Shown here: positions 33,855 through 43,114 of the stretch, piece after piece
Position numbering within the stretch: the stretch's first letter is position 1
Layout of the letters: each line of letters starts with the position of its first letter
DNA from: Candidatus Gastranaerophilales bacterium
GTDB lineage: Bacteria; Cyanobacteriota; Vampirovibrionia; Gastranaerophilales; Gastranaerophilaceae
Assembly: GCA_944326515.1 (NCBI GenBank)
Contig: CALVEI010000008.1
Coordinates: forward strand, 1-51,153
Reading direction: 5' to 3'
DNA length: 51,153 bases
Translations under genes and position numbers: made by a program
Notes under the pieces: model-generated
What the model saw: the letters and a program-made list of their open reading frames with translations, nothing else
Database searches by the model: none
Told to the model about the DNA's origin: nothing

Positions 33855-34091
33855 TTAATTATATTTATCTATATCGGACTTAAGTTCAATCTTTTCGTAA
33901 CCCTCACCCATTCTGATGATTCCTGATGGATCTTGTCGGACCGAACCTGTTTTTTCACCAATAATTTCTGAGCTGTGGAAAATCAATCCGCTGCTTGTAT
34001 TTACAACCTTGTTAGGTATTGTTCGACACCCTGTTGATAAAATCAAGAGAGCACAGACTACACAAACTAAACCGTAATATGTCAGTTTCAT
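33855..34091 (-). CDS. Small predicted lipoprotein
   Basis: A 78-residue protein with a lipoprotein signal peptide (MKLTYYGLVCVVCALLILSTGC) and lipobox LSTGC, so Cys-22 is the likely lipidated residue. The mature part is polar (NTSSGLIFHSSEIIGEKTGS) without a known domain. AAGGTG lies 4-5 nt before the ATG. An extended -10 (TGCTATAAT) at 34152-34157 gives a ~50-nt leader beginning with TAG repeats. A terminator follows, so it is monocistronic. Confidence 0.8.
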   Translation of the reverse strand: MKLTYYGLVCVVCALLILSTGCRTIPNKVVNTSSGLIFHSSEIIGEKTGSVRQDPSGIIRMGEGYEKIELKSDIDKYN

Positions 34092-34137
34092 TTTGCACCT
34101 TACTTGTCGATAAACACAATATAGATATTAACCAGAT

Positions 34138-34160
34138 TTACTACTACTACTATTATAGCA
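34138..34160 (-). promoter_or_regulatory. Lipoprotein promoter with a trinucleotide repeat at the start site
   Basis: The minus-strand extended -10 is TG-C-TATAAT (34152-34157 plus TG at 34159-34160). It is followed immediately by about four TAG triplets spanning the predicted transcription start. No good -35 is present, which fits an extended -10 promoter. Confidence 0.5.
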
Positions 34161-34289
34161 TATTTTTTTTAAATGCGTTATTTTTTTATAAAAAAACATC
34201 GAATATTAGCTTTTTCTTTACAAAAGTCAAACACTTGTAGGTATTGTCAAATTAAAGTAGTATAGATAAAAAGATGACAGGAGTAAAAA

Positions 34290-36026
34290 TTGAATATATT
34301 TGATGATAAAACAAATACAAGTACTGAAAAAATAATTAAAGCGGCAAAGGGTCAAATCCCTGCGGATTTGGTAATCAAAAATGCTAAAGTTACTAATGTT
34401 TTATCAGAAGAAATTTATACTGCTGATATTGCTATAACTGATGGAATTATTGCGGGTGTTGGTGAAAATTACATTGGTAACCAAGAAATTGATGTCATGG
34501 GGGCTTATGTTTCTCCCTCTTTTATTGGCGGGCATGTTCATTTAGAGAGTTCTATGCTTATGGCATCTGAGGTTGCAAAGCTTGTTGTGCCCTCAGGTAC
34601 AACTACTGTAGTTGCAGATCCTCACGAAATTGCCAATGTAATGGGCTTGCAGGGAATAAGTTATATGAGAGAAGCAACAAAAAATCTTCCTCTTGATGTG
34701 TATATGACTTTGCCGTCGTGTGTTCCTGCAACAGAATTAGAAACTTCGGGTGTGGATTTAAACAGTTATGATTTAGCTCTTGTGATTGATGCACCTTGGG
34801 TTTTGGGTATAGCTGAAATGATGAATTTCCCAGGAGTTATCAATTGTGATTCAAGTGTGCTGAGTAAAATTCAACTTGGGAAAGATTGTAATAAATGTGT
34901 TGACGGACATGCCCCGCATTTAAGCGGTAAGGATTTGTGTGCTTATGTTGCAGCAGGTGTGTGTTCTGATCATGAGTGTACTACAAGTGATGAAGCTATT
35001 GAAAAATTGAGACTTGGAATGTATTTAATGGTTAGGGAAGCAACAGGTGCAAGAGATTTGGAAGCATTAATTCCTGTTTTAAAAGCACATAATACTAGAA
35101 AATGTATGTTTGTAACCGATGATAGGCATCCTAAACATCTGGCAAAACATATTTCAAGAATGGTTAAAAAGTCCGTAAAATTGGGATTGAATCCGATAAA
35201 AGCAATACAAATGGCTAGTCTTAATACTGCAGAATATTTTGGAATAAAAAATCTTGGAGCTATTGCTCCTGGGTACAAAGCAGATTTGTTGGTGCTAAAT
35301 GATTTAGAAACTTTTGAACCTAAAATGGTATTTAAAAACGGTAAATTAACAGCTCAAGACGGAAAAATGCTTGTTAATACCAATAGTAATTCTGTTCCTG
35401 CTTTAAGGGGGTCAGTGAACATTAAATATCTTTATCATGAAGATTTAAAAATTAAGGCAAAAACAGATATTGTTAAAACTATAAATGTTACACCAAAAAC
35501 CCTTATTACAAAGAGGACTGATGAAAAAATTCTTATAAAGGACGGTTTTGCGTTACCTGATATAGCTAATGATGTCCTTAAAATAGCTGTAATTGAAAGG
35601 CATAAAGCGACTGGTAATATAGGATTGGGCTTTGTAAAGGGTTTTGGTTTAAAATCAGGTGCTATTGCGTCTACAGTTGCTCATGACTCACACAATATGA
35701 TAGTTATTGGTACAAATGATGATGATATGTATTATGCAGCTGTTGAGCTTGTTAAATCTCAAGGTGGTAAGATAATTGTAGAAAATGGAAAAACACTTGC
35801 ACATTTAAAACTACCAATTGCCGGCCTTTTGTCAGACAAGTCTGCTGAAGATGTCCAATATAACATTTCCAAATTGGAAGAAGCTGCTCAAAAAATCGGT
35901 TGCAAAATAGATGATCCTTTTATGAGCATGGCATTTTTGTCTTTGTCTGTAATACCTGAACTAAAAATAACAGACAAAGGCTTAATTGATGTTAACAGTT
36001 TTGAAGTGACGGATTTGTTTGTGTAA
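34290..36026 (+). CDS. ade: Adenine deaminase
   Basis: Amidohydrolase that converts adenine to hypoxanthine and ammonia for purine salvage. It has 578 residues, normal for the bacterial Ade family. LVIKNAKVTNVLSEEIY begins the composite beta domain. The metal-binding GGHVHLESS is near residue 82, with SGTTTVVADPHE, TDDRHPKHL and the C-terminal AHDSHNMIVIGTND that marks this family. It starts at TTG with AGGAG 6 nt upstream. It appears to be transcribed alone and converges with the sigma factor gene. Confidence 0.95.
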   Translation: MNIFDDKTNTSTEKIIKAAKGQIPADLVIKNAKVTNVLSEEIYTADIAITDGIIAGVGENYIGNQEIDVMGAYVSPSFIGGHVHLESSMLMASEVAKLVVPSGTTTVVADPHEIANVMGLQGISYMREATKNLPLDVYMTLPSCVPATELETSGVDLNSYDLALVIDAPWVLGIAEMMNFPGVINCDSSVLSKIQLGKDCNKCVDGHAPHLSGKDLCAYVAAGVCSDHECTTSDEAIEKLRLGMYLMVREATGARDLEALIPVLKAHNTRKCMFVTDDRHPKHLAKHISRMVKKSVKLGLNPIKAIQMASLNTAEYFGIKNLGAIAPGYKADLLVLNDLETFEPKMVFKNGKLTAQDGKMLVNTNSNSVPALRGSVNIKYLYHEDLKIKAKTDIVKTINVTPKTLITKRTDEKILIKDGFALPDIANDVLKIAVIERHKATGNIGLGFVKGFGLKSGAIASTVAHDSHNMIVIGTNDDDMYYAAVELVKSQGGKIIVENGKTLAHLKLPIAGLLSDKSAEDVQYNISKLEEAAQKIGCKIDDPFMSMAFLSLSVIPELKITDKGLIDVNSFEVTDLFV

Positions 36027-36046
36027 AAAATACTAACAGATATTTT

Positions 36047-37054
36047 CTAGTTAAAATAATTTTTTAAACCGATAGTTAAATTATGGTTTTTACATAGTTT
36101 TTTGAGTTTGCTTATTGCTCTGTTTTCTATCTGTCTAATACGTTCTCTTGATACACCGTATCTTGAACCAATTTCTTCAAGCGTTTTTCTGTTTCCATCG
36201 TCATTTAATCCATAACGCATAATCAGAACATCTCGTTCTTTTGGACTAAGTTGGTTAAGCATTTTTTGGATATCTTCAAATAAATTTTCTTGAGAAACTC
36301 TTGTATCAGGCGAAACGGTTGATTCATCAACTATAAAATCACCCAATTTAGAAGATTCGTCTTTGGCAGTTGCGGGTGTTTCAATACTTATAGTTGATTG
36401 AGCTGCTTTAATTAAGCTCGTTAACTTGCTAACGGGAATTCCCACACGGTATGCAATTTCTTCTTTAGATGGAGCTTTCCCTGATTCTGTTGTTAAGTCT
36501 ATTGTAACTTTTTTGATTTTGCTCAATGTTTCTATCATGTGAACAGGCAAACGAATAATTCTTGATTTGTCTGCAATAGCTCTTGTAATTGACTGTTGAA
36601 TCCACCAAGTAGCATAGGTTGAAAATTTGTAGCCTTTTGCGTAATCAAATTTTTCAGCAGCTTTCATAAGCCCCATGTTGCCTTCTTGTATAAGGTCAAG
36701 AAACGAAAGACCTCTGCCAATATACTTTTTAGCAATGCTTACAACAAGACGCAAGTTTGCATTAACAAGAATTTCTTTGGATTTATCATCATTGGATTCT
36801 TTGATTTTTTTTGCCACTTCAAGTTCTTGTTCTGCGGTCAATAAAGGAATTTTTCCAATTTGTTGCAGATATATTTTTACTGAATCATCAGCATTTACGC
36901 TAGAGACGTTTTCAGCAGTTTTGGGTTCTTCCACTGACATAATTAGGTCTTCGTCATCAGCTGATTCTTCGTTTAATTTTTCTATTGAAATTTCCTCATT
37001 TTCTTCGGCTGAATCCATATCTTCCGGAGAGAATTTTTCAATTTTATTAGTCAT
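36047..37054 (-). CDS. rpoD: RNA polymerase sigma-70 factor (RpoD/SigA type)
   Basis: A 335-residue sigma factor. A short acidic N-terminus is followed by region 1.2 ([17 protein letters not shown]), region 2 ([33 protein letters not shown], then [14 protein letters not shown]), region 3 ([14 protein letters not shown]) and region 4 ([19 protein letters not shown]). The intact region 2.4 and 4.2 sequences fit a primary or group 2 sigma reading TTGACA/TATAAT, consistent with promoters here. Region 1.1 is short. It follows rlmB by 30 nt; an internal promoter (AAGACA-N17-TATAAT) lies at the end of rlmB. Primary versus group 2 cannot be settled from one window. Confidence 0.92.
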   Translation of the reverse strand: MTNKIEKFSPEDMDSAEENEEISIEKLNEESADDEDLIMSVEEPKTAENVSSVNADDSVKIYLQQIGKIPLLTAEQELEVAKKIKESNDDKSKEILVNANLRLVVSIAKKYIGRGLSFLDLIQEGNMGLMKAAEKFDYAKGYKFSTYATWWIQQSITRAIADKSRIIRLPVHMIETLSKIKKVTIDLTTESGKAPSKEEIAYRVGIPVSKLTSLIKAAQSTISIETPATAKDESSKLGDFIVDESTVSPDTRVSQENLFEDIQKMLNQLSPKERDVLIMRYGLNDDGNRKTLEEIGSRYGVSRERIRQIENRAISKLKKLCKNHNLTIGLKNYFN

Positions 37055-37084
37055 TTTTCACCTTTACTTGAAATTCATTAAATA

Positions 37085-37852
37085 TTATACACTATGTTTT
37101 AAATCTTGTCTTACAGACTCATATATGATTGCACAAGCTGCGTTCGAAACATTGAGTGAGTTAAAATTTCTTAACATTGGGATTTTAACAATAAAGTCTG
37201 ATTTTTTCATATTGTTTTTTGAAACCCCTGTTTCTTCTCCGCCCATAATGAGCGCAAAGTTCATGTTTGTGTAATCAACATCAAAATAATTATGCTTCCC
37301 ATGTGCGTCTGCTGCAATTATCCAATAGTTGTTATCTTTGAGTTTGTCAATTGCATTAGACAGGCTATTAACCTGAATTAATGGTATGTGGTTAATAGCT
37401 CCAGCTGATGTTTTTTCTACAGTTGCATTGACTTGAGCATTACGTCTGGATGGAATAATGACTGCATCAAAACCCGCACAGGCTGATGTTCTTATAATTG
37501 CTCCAAGATTGTGAGGGTCTTCTATTCCATCTAAGATAACTATTTTAGAAAATCCTGTTTTTTCTCTTTCTAAAAATTCGTAAAAATCTGTATATTCAAC
37601 AGGGGAAACAAACGCTATTACACCTTGATGGTTTGTTTCTGAATAAGCTGAAAATCTTTCTTTTGGAATAATTTGAAAAACAATTCCTTTGCTTTTTGCT
37701 AAATCAATAATTTCATTAATTTTTGAATCATTTGTTGTATTTTTTGAAATTATGATTTTATTGATTCTGTTGTAAGACTTTGAAATAGCCTCGTAAACTG
37801 CATTTCTCCCATATATAAAATTTTGATTAGTTATATTATTTTTCTTTTGCAT
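37085..37852 (-). CDS. rlmB: 23S rRNA 2'-O-ribose methyltransferase (RlmB/TrmH family)
   Basis: A 255-residue SPOUT methyltransferase predicted to methylate G2251 of 23S rRNA. It has an N-terminal L30e-like substrate-binding domain (FIYGRNAVYEAI, then ETNHQGVIAFV). The knotted SAM-binding domain has DGIEDPHNLGAIIRTS, IMGGEETGV and SLNVSNAACAIIYE. All three SpoU motifs are intact. GAAGGTG precedes the ATG. Likely cotranscribed with rpoD. A different TrmH-type target is possible. Confidence 0.93.
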   Translation of the reverse strand: MQKKNNITNQNFIYGRNAVYEAISKSYNRINKIIISKNTTNDSKINEIIDLAKSKGIVFQIIPKERFSAYSETNHQGVIAFVSPVEYTDFYEFLEREKTGFSKIVILDGIEDPHNLGAIIRTSACAGFDAVIIPSRRNAQVNATVEKTSAGAINHIPLIQVNSLSNAIDKLKDNNYWIIAADAHGKHNYFDVDYTNMNFALIMGGEETGVSKNNMKKSDFIVKIPMLRNFNSLNVSNAACAIIYESVRQDLKHSV

Positions 37853-37884
37853 ACTACACCTTCTGTAGGGTTTTTGATTTTTTG

Positions 37885-37913
37885 TTGCCTTAATAATTAT
37901 ACTATACTATAAT
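37885..37913 (+). promoter_or_regulatory. Promoter of the pil locus
   Basis: TTGCCT and a perfect TATAAT are 17 bp apart, with a predicted leader of about 50 nt before the pilM-N fusion gene. Confidence 0.6.
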
Positions 37914-37968
37914 TGTATAGGTTTATAAAAAATATAGTGTTAAGAATTTGGAATATTGGAATTAGTAG

Positions 37969-39624
37969 ATGAATAACTTTTTAGCAAAACTTAAACCCGA
38001 TACTAAAGTTACAGTAGGGATTTCCGTATCACCTAACGTAGGTTTGGAGTTGATTCAAATCGATCCTGCTACTCATAAAATTATGAAGTACGCAAGAAGA
38101 GATTTGCCGTACAATTTCCCAAAAAGAGAAGTTGAGGATTATGCTGAATTTAAGCAAAGTCTTCAAGATTTATTTAATGAACTGAAGATTTTGCCTCAAA
38201 ACGCGAAAGCTGTTCTTAACATGCCAAGCGTGTTGTTTGGTCATGATTTTTTACCTACTGTTTTAGATGATGAAGGTGTTACAACAGCTTTGACTTCTAA
38301 AGTTGAAGAAACTTACTTGTTTAAGAAAGAGGCCCCTGTTGTAAGTTGGGTAGATGTTAAAGAAAATAATTCAACAGAAAAACGATATGTTCTTTATGCA
38401 GCGATGCAAGAAGAGGTGCTTAATTTAATTCAGCAGATTTTTACTGATTTAGGCATTACTTTAATTGCTGTTGAAAATACCTATTCGTCTTTAATAAAAA
38501 CCCTTGAGTATACTGAGGTAACAAAAGATTTTGCTCTTTCTCACGGAAGTTGGAATATTTTGCTTGTTTCTCAGAACAGCTATGTTGTATTTTCAATGTT
38601 GGGATATAGTGTAATTGAATATTTTGAAGAACCTCTTGCTATTAAATCATTTAATAATGATGAGGTTTATGTTGCTATATCTCAGGCAGCTTCGGCTGTT
38701 CTTGACAAGTTTCCTACTGACAAGTTATTGATTGTATCTGAGTCAAATGATGTCAGTGCTGAAATATTGGCAATGCAACTTAAGCAACCAGGAGATGTTA
38801 TATTCCTAGAATGTAACCAATACTCAAAAGAACCGATAATGAATGTTGATCTTAATATCCTTCCACATTATGTGAAGGCTATTACTCCTGAAGCTATTGG
38901 TGCTGCAATATATAATTACAAAGATTTTGGAATCAAACTTAATTTCTTGAAGAAGACTGATTACAAAGCTCCTGATATGATTAGGATTGGTAATTTTGAT
39001 CTTACTCAGTCTCAGCTGATGACATATCTCGGTTTGATTTGTGCAGCGATCTTGCTTGTATGTTTTGGTACAAGTAAAGCTGTTGAGTCTTATTTAGGAA
39101 GTTTGCAGTCTAAAAATTCTGAATTGGATACTCAACAACAGACTTTAGATGCTGAGTTAGCAGAACTACAGAAGAAAAAGACTGGTATGGATATATATGC
39201 CGCAGCGAAGAGTATTGATACAGGTCTTCAAAACAGAGTGAAGTACTATCTTGCAGTTGGTTCAGATATTCCTTCAAAAGTATGGTTGACTTCTTTTTAT
39301 ACTGATTCACGCGGTGCATTGGGTATAAAAGGTGCAACTACTGCTGTTGATGATGTTTATTTATTCTTTAGAAATGTAAAATCTCAAGTCCCTGATTCTG
39401 ATATAATACTTTCTAGTCTCAGCGTAGACGATAAAGAAGGCATGTTGGATATTGAGGTTGCTAAGGACCTTGTTTATTCTTTTGAGTTGACGAATGGTAG
39501 TTACAATGGAGTAAAACAAGTGGATCCTAACGTAGCAGCTATAGAAGAAATGGTGGAAGCTAGTAAAGCTAAAGGTGAAAAGAATAATTTACCAAATTTA
39601 CCGACTAACTTGCCTACTCCGTAG
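37969..39624 (+). CDS. pilM: Fused PilM-PilN type pilus assembly protein
   Basis: A 551-residue protein joining two normally separate parts of the pilus alignment complex. Residues about 1-335 resemble the actin-like cytoplasmic PilM (TVGISVSPNVGLELIQ at the start, LNMPSVLFGHDF, then VAISQAASAVLDKF). A membrane helix follows at about 345-368, then a periplasmic coiled coil (SKNSELDTQQQTLDAELAEL) and a small PilN-type alpha/beta domain (VWLTSFYTDSRGALGIKG). It ends with a Pro/Asn tail. PilM and PilN are encoded separately in most species. The order PilMN, PilO, (PilP), PilQ supports the call. Confidence 0.85.
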   Translation: MNNFLAKLKPDTKVTVGISVSPNVGLELIQIDPATHKIMKYARRDLPYNFPKREVEDYAEFKQSLQDLFNELKILPQNAKAVLNMPSVLFGHDFLPTVLDDEGVTTALTSKVEETYLFKKEAPVVSWVDVKENNSTEKRYVLYAAMQEEVLNLIQQIFTDLGITLIAVENTYSSLIKTLEYTEVTKDFALSHGSWNILLVSQNSYVVFSMLGYSVIEYFEEPLAIKSFNNDEVYVAISQAASAVLDKFPTDKLLIVSESNDVSAEILAMQLKQPGDVIFLECNQYSKEPIMNVDLNILPHYVKAITPEAIGAAIYNYKDFGIKLNFLKKTDYKAPDMIRIGNFDLTQSQLMTYLGLICAAILLVCFGTSKAVESYLGSLQSKNSELDTQQQTLDAELAELQKKKTGMDIYAAAKSIDTGLQNRVKYYLAVGSDIPSKVWLTSFYTDSRGALGIKGATTAVDDVYLFFRNVKSQVPDSDIILSSLSVDDKEGMLDIEVAKDLVYSFELTNGSYNGVKQVDPNVAAIEEMVEASKAKGEKNNLPNLPTNLPTP

Positions 39625-39669
39625 CAAGAATGTTTTAATCTAATTGATTTATGAAAGGGCTTTTTAAAA

Positions 39670-40335
39670 GTGAATGAAAATCAAAAAGTAATGTACATAG
39701 CTATAATTTTGATTTGTGTTGCGTTTGGTTTATATCTTATTATTCCAAAAGCACAGGAATCATATAATACATATGTTTCAATTCAAGAAAAAACGGAAAA
39801 ACTTCAAAAAACTCAGAAAGAGGTTGACGACATAAGAGCTCAAAAGGCGGCTTATGAAAGAGAGAAGAAAATTTCTACAAAACCTGTTTATAAGTCAGAT
39901 GTTGCAACATTGGATGCAATGGCTTCTTTTGGCATTATGTTTGAAGATGTCATACAAGCTGCTAAGTACAATGGCTTGAAGCTTCGCTCAATAGAGTATG
40001 CACAAAATCCCCCTACTGATGTAGTAGTGCAGAATGTTCTCGATTCTTATAACGTTTGTGCTGTAAAAATGCAGTTAATTGGCTCATATGCTCAATTCCG
40101 CTCTTATTTTGAAGATATCGCAAACTATCCGTATTTAATAAATATCGATAAGATAAGTATTTTTCCTTATGCGGAAAACAAAAAGGTGTTGATTGCTGAT
40201 GTGTCTATAAACTTGTATGCTGAAAAGAATGAGGCTCAAAAACAAGCTTATATAAATGCTAAGAACGCAGAAAATCAAGGTGATGAAGCTGTTGAAGGTT
40301 CAGCTGCTGCTTCAGCTATTCAAGGTGCTCAGTAG
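39670..40335 (+). CDS. pilO: PilO-like pilus alignment protein
   Basis: A 221-residue bitopic inner-membrane protein. A short cytoplasmic start is followed by one membrane helix (about 7-26, MYIAIILICVAFGLYLII), a coiled coil (about 35-70) and an alpha/beta periplasmic domain (QLIGSYAQFRSYFEDIANYPYLINIDKISI), the PilO/GspM pattern. It ends with an Ala/Gln-rich tail. It starts at GTG, with AAAGGG rather far upstream. It follows the PilM-N fusion by 45 nt and would pair with the PilN part in the periplasm. Confidence 0.82.
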   Translation: MNENQKVMYIAIILICVAFGLYLIIPKAQESYNTYVSIQEKTEKLQKTQKEVDDIRAQKAAYEREKKISTKPVYKSDVATLDAMASFGIMFEDVIQAAKYNGLKLRSIEYAQNPPTDVVVQNVLDSYNVCAVKMQLIGSYAQFRSYFEDIANYPYLINIDKISIFPYAENKKVLIADVSINLYAEKNEAQKQAYINAKNAENQGDEAVEGSAAASAIQGAQ

Positions 40336-40347
40336 TCAGGTGTGCGT

Positions 40348-41193
40348 ATGTCTGTAAATCAATTAGGTCCATTTTTAGAACGTAATTGGATTGGAGCAAC
40401 GGATGATTACGAAAGTGCACAGATTGTCATGGTTGGGTTACCTTTTGATGGCACGTGTTCATACCGTCCTGGTAGCAGATTTGCTCCTGAACGGTTAAGG
40501 CTCGCTAGTTGGGGATTAGAAGATTATTCTCCTGTTTATGACAAGCACCTTGATGATGTTAAGTTTTATGATGCAGGTGAGCTTGAATTTCCTTTAGGTA
40601 ATACTGCAAAAACTTTAGATGTTATTGAAAATAATGCGCGCATTATTTTTCAAGATAATAAAAAGTTTTTGGGTATTGGTGGAGAACACTTGGTTACATT
40701 ACCAGTTGTTAAAGCCTGTAAAGAAAAGTTTGGTAATCTTGCTGTTATTCATTTCGATGCTCATACTGACTTAAGACAAGATTACTTAGGTGAGAAGTTG
40801 TCGCATGCATCTGTTATGAGAAGGATTGGCGAGATTGTTGGTTTTGAAAACATACGACAGATTGGCATTCGTTCTGGACTTAAAGAAGAATTTGATTTAA
40901 TGAAGAAGTACAATACGCTTGTAAAAAATTCTTCTGACTTAGATGCTTTACGTAATAAAAAGATATTTTTGACGATAGATGTTGATGTATTGGATCCCTC
41001 TGTTTTGCCTGGTACTGGTACACCAGAGCCAGATGGTTTAATGTATCGCGAACTTGCAGAATGGATTAAGTTCCTTATCAATTTTGATATAGTTGGTGCT
41101 GATATTGTTGAATTAGCTCCTGATTATGATAAAAGTGAAGTTTCTACAGCAATTGTTTCTAAAATTGTAAGAGATGTTCTTATGATTTTGTAA
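40348..41193 (+). CDS. speB: Agmatinase / ureohydrolase family enzyme
   Basis: Hydrolyses agmatine to putrescine and urea. All manganese ligands are visible: GGEH (near residue 111), DAHTD (near 136) and DVDVLDP (near 211). GTGTPEPDGL is typical of agmatinases rather than arginases. The ATG at 40348 has AGGTG 5 nt upstream; a GTG 6 nt earlier overlaps that ribosome site. It follows pilO by only 12 nt, so it appears embedded in the pilus operon. No arginine decarboxylase gene is in the window. Confidence 0.92.
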   Translation: MSVNQLGPFLERNWIGATDDYESAQIVMVGLPFDGTCSYRPGSRFAPERLRLASWGLEDYSPVYDKHLDDVKFYDAGELEFPLGNTAKTLDVIENNARIIFQDNKKFLGIGGEHLVTLPVVKACKEKFGNLAVIHFDAHTDLRQDYLGEKLSHASVMRRIGEIVGFENIRQIGIRSGLKEEFDLMKKYNTLVKNSSDLDALRNKKIFLTIDVDVLDPSVLPGTGTPEPDGLMYRELAEWIKFLINFDIVGADIVELAPDYDKSEVSTAIVSKIVRDVLMIL

Positions 41194-41208
41194 TGTGTAA
41201 GAATACTT

Positions 41209-42915
41209 TTAATTTAAATCTTTTATAGAATATTCTTCTGCAATTTCATTGCTAGGTTTTTCAAATCCTGCCAAGCTGTTCAAAAAGTGTGTTAGCAAAA
41301 TGCTTACATACTTTGGTGGTAAGTCCGAAAGGTCTAAAACAAATTCGTTTATGCCAATTTTTTCTAGTTTAGGCACGTATTCATATAAATGTAAAATGTA
41401 GTCTTTAAACATATGCATTCTGCAGAAACCGTCAACAACAAAAGGAAACACTTTTTTCAAAGAAGGGTCTTTTAATGCATAATTTCCATTATGGCATGGT
41501 GCTTTACAGGACAAACGTGACACTATAGCCGTGTCATTGTTTAGCGGGCATAGCCCTAATGATGGTACTCTTACGTTTCCTGCAATTGTCAATTTTTTAT
41601 TTGGGACAATATTTTTTATTTTTTTTATACAATTTTTTATATTGGTAATTTGCTCAAAGGAACTGAAATCGACAGTATCAATTGGATGAAGATTGTTAAG
41701 ACATTTTATTGACATGCTATTTAAAAGATTTATTCCTTGTCCGATTTCAACTGGTATTCTGTGGAGCTCATCATCATTAATAAAAGTCCACAGATAGCCG
41801 ATGTTATTTATAATTATTGATGATGGAATTGGCTCTGTAAGACAAAGATTTTTTACGTATTCATAAACTCTGTCAAAATCTCTTTCGATAAGAATCCTTG
41901 GTGTACTTAATTGTAATTTTATACCGTGATTAAAACAGAATTTTTTTACTTTAGTAATTATTTGATGGAAACTGCTTTTTGCAAGGTCACTAGTACTCAG
42001 AATTTCTCCATATTCAATTGAATCAACAGGATTGAAACCAATTTTTGCGATAAATTTTTTCAAATCATCAAGTTGTGTGTATGAACTAAGTCTTAAATTA
42101 ATGCGAGGCAGTTCCAGTGTTGAGTAGTCAAACCCTTTTTTTATACGTGGTCTTTTGTTTTCCCACTCAAATTTTTGGATGTTTCGTGAAAATTTAAAAT
42201 TAGATCCTTCTGCACAAATCATTTCCCCAGAAAAATGGTTTGTTTGATAAATGCTTTTTCTTACATGTTTAAAAGGTAAATTTTGATTTTTAAACATTTT
42301 GGGTTTTTCGATGATTTTTTCAACTAACTGAATCCCGTCTAAAATCTCTTGAGAATTTGCAAATTTCCCTTTAATAACAACAGAATCAATTGCATTAAGC
42401 TTTTTGATATCTTCCGCACACCAAGGCAAATTATCCGAATCTATTGCTAATGAAATATTTTTATATTGCTTAATTTTAGCAATGTTTTTCATGTAAATTT
42501 CTTCAGTTATAATTACTTGATCAGCTTTGTGAAACATATTCACAAAGTCAATTCCAGATAAATTGTGAATATCAAAGTAAGAATCAGCAATAACTTTATA
42601 TGGGAGATTTTGAGTTTTTATTGCTTCTAATATTGCATAACTATTTACAAAAATACCATCGATTTTTGTGTGCTTTAAAAATGTTATAAACTTTTTGATT
42701 TCAATTAAGTCTTCTTCTGTTATGTTATGTTTAAAATTTACATATATTTTACAGTTATTGGCATGTGCAATATTTATGAATTCATTTACGTATTCAAAGT
42801 TATCATTTAAAAATTTATGATGATAAACATAAAAACTTCTGCAATTTACATGCTCAATAAAAATTTTTATGTCTTCAGGTTTTTTTATTGGTGATATCAA
42901 TACAATTTCGCTCAT
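41209..42915 (-). CDS. Peptidase U32-family-like protein
   Basis: A 568-residue protein with the U32 layout. The N-terminal barrel half has LISPIKKPEDIKIFIEHV, NNCKIYVNFKHN and VIADSYFDIHNLSGI. The C-terminal half has cysteines spaced as in iron-sulfur U32 members (GLCPLNN, SCKAPCHNG, DGFCRMH). Members of the family modify tRNA or rRNA or hydroxylate ubiquinone rather than act as proteases; which applies here is unknown. The sequence is divergent. No Shine-Dalgarno sequence; TATAAT lies 6 nt before the ATG. It interrupts the pil locus on the opposite strand. Confidence 0.75.
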   Translation of the reverse strand: MSEIVLISPIKKPEDIKIFIEHVNCRSFYVYHHKFLNDNFEYVNEFINIAHANNCKIYVNFKHNITEEDLIEIKKFITFLKHTKIDGIFVNSYAILEAIKTQNLPYKVIADSYFDIHNLSGIDFVNMFHKADQVIITEEIYMKNIAKIKQYKNISLAIDSDNLPWCAEDIKKLNAIDSVVIKGKFANSQEILDGIQLVEKIIEKPKMFKNQNLPFKHVRKSIYQTNHFSGEMICAEGSNFKFSRNIQKFEWENKRPRIKKGFDYSTLELPRINLRLSSYTQLDDLKKFIAKIGFNPVDSIEYGEILSTSDLAKSSFHQIITKVKKFCFNHGIKLQLSTPRILIERDFDRVYEYVKNLCLTEPIPSSIIINNIGYLWTFINDDELHRIPVEIGQGINLLNSMSIKCLNNLHPIDTVDFSSFEQITNIKNCIKKIKNIVPNKKLTIAGNVRVPSLGLCPLNNDTAIVSRLSCKAPCHNGNYALKDPSLKKVFPFVVDGFCRMHMFKDYILHLYEYVPKLEKIGINEFVLDLSDLPPKYVSILLTHFLNSLAGFEKPSNEIAEEYSIKDLN

Positions 42916-42921
42916 AATCTA

Positions 42922-42927
42922 ATTATA
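42922..42927 (-). promoter_or_regulatory. -10 element of the U32-like gene (leaderless)
   Basis: A perfect minus-strand TATAAT ends 6 nt before the ATG, and no ribosome site is present. No clear -35 was found. Confidence 0.4.
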
Positions 42928-43114
42928 TGTGTTAATTTTAAATGTGGTTTTTTGTAAACGAATGTAAAGCAAAAAACTTTATCAATGAAAAATTTGCCTA
43001 ATTTTCAATACTGTAATAGAATTATATTAAAATAGGCTGTTTGTATGTTACTAATAACATGCAAAGGTATTAGAATTAAGGTTACGAAGAAGAAGTATAA
43101 AAAAGAGAGTGTAA

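Noticed and set aside
36675-37274. 199-codon plus-strand frame across rpoD and rlmB
   Set aside because: It is a mirror of two conserved genes on the other strand. The protein has no coherent motifs.
43045-43060. ATGTTA-CTAA-TAACAT hairpin before the pilP-like gene
   Set aside because: A 6-bp AT-rich stem is common by chance in this sequence and has no other supporting signal.
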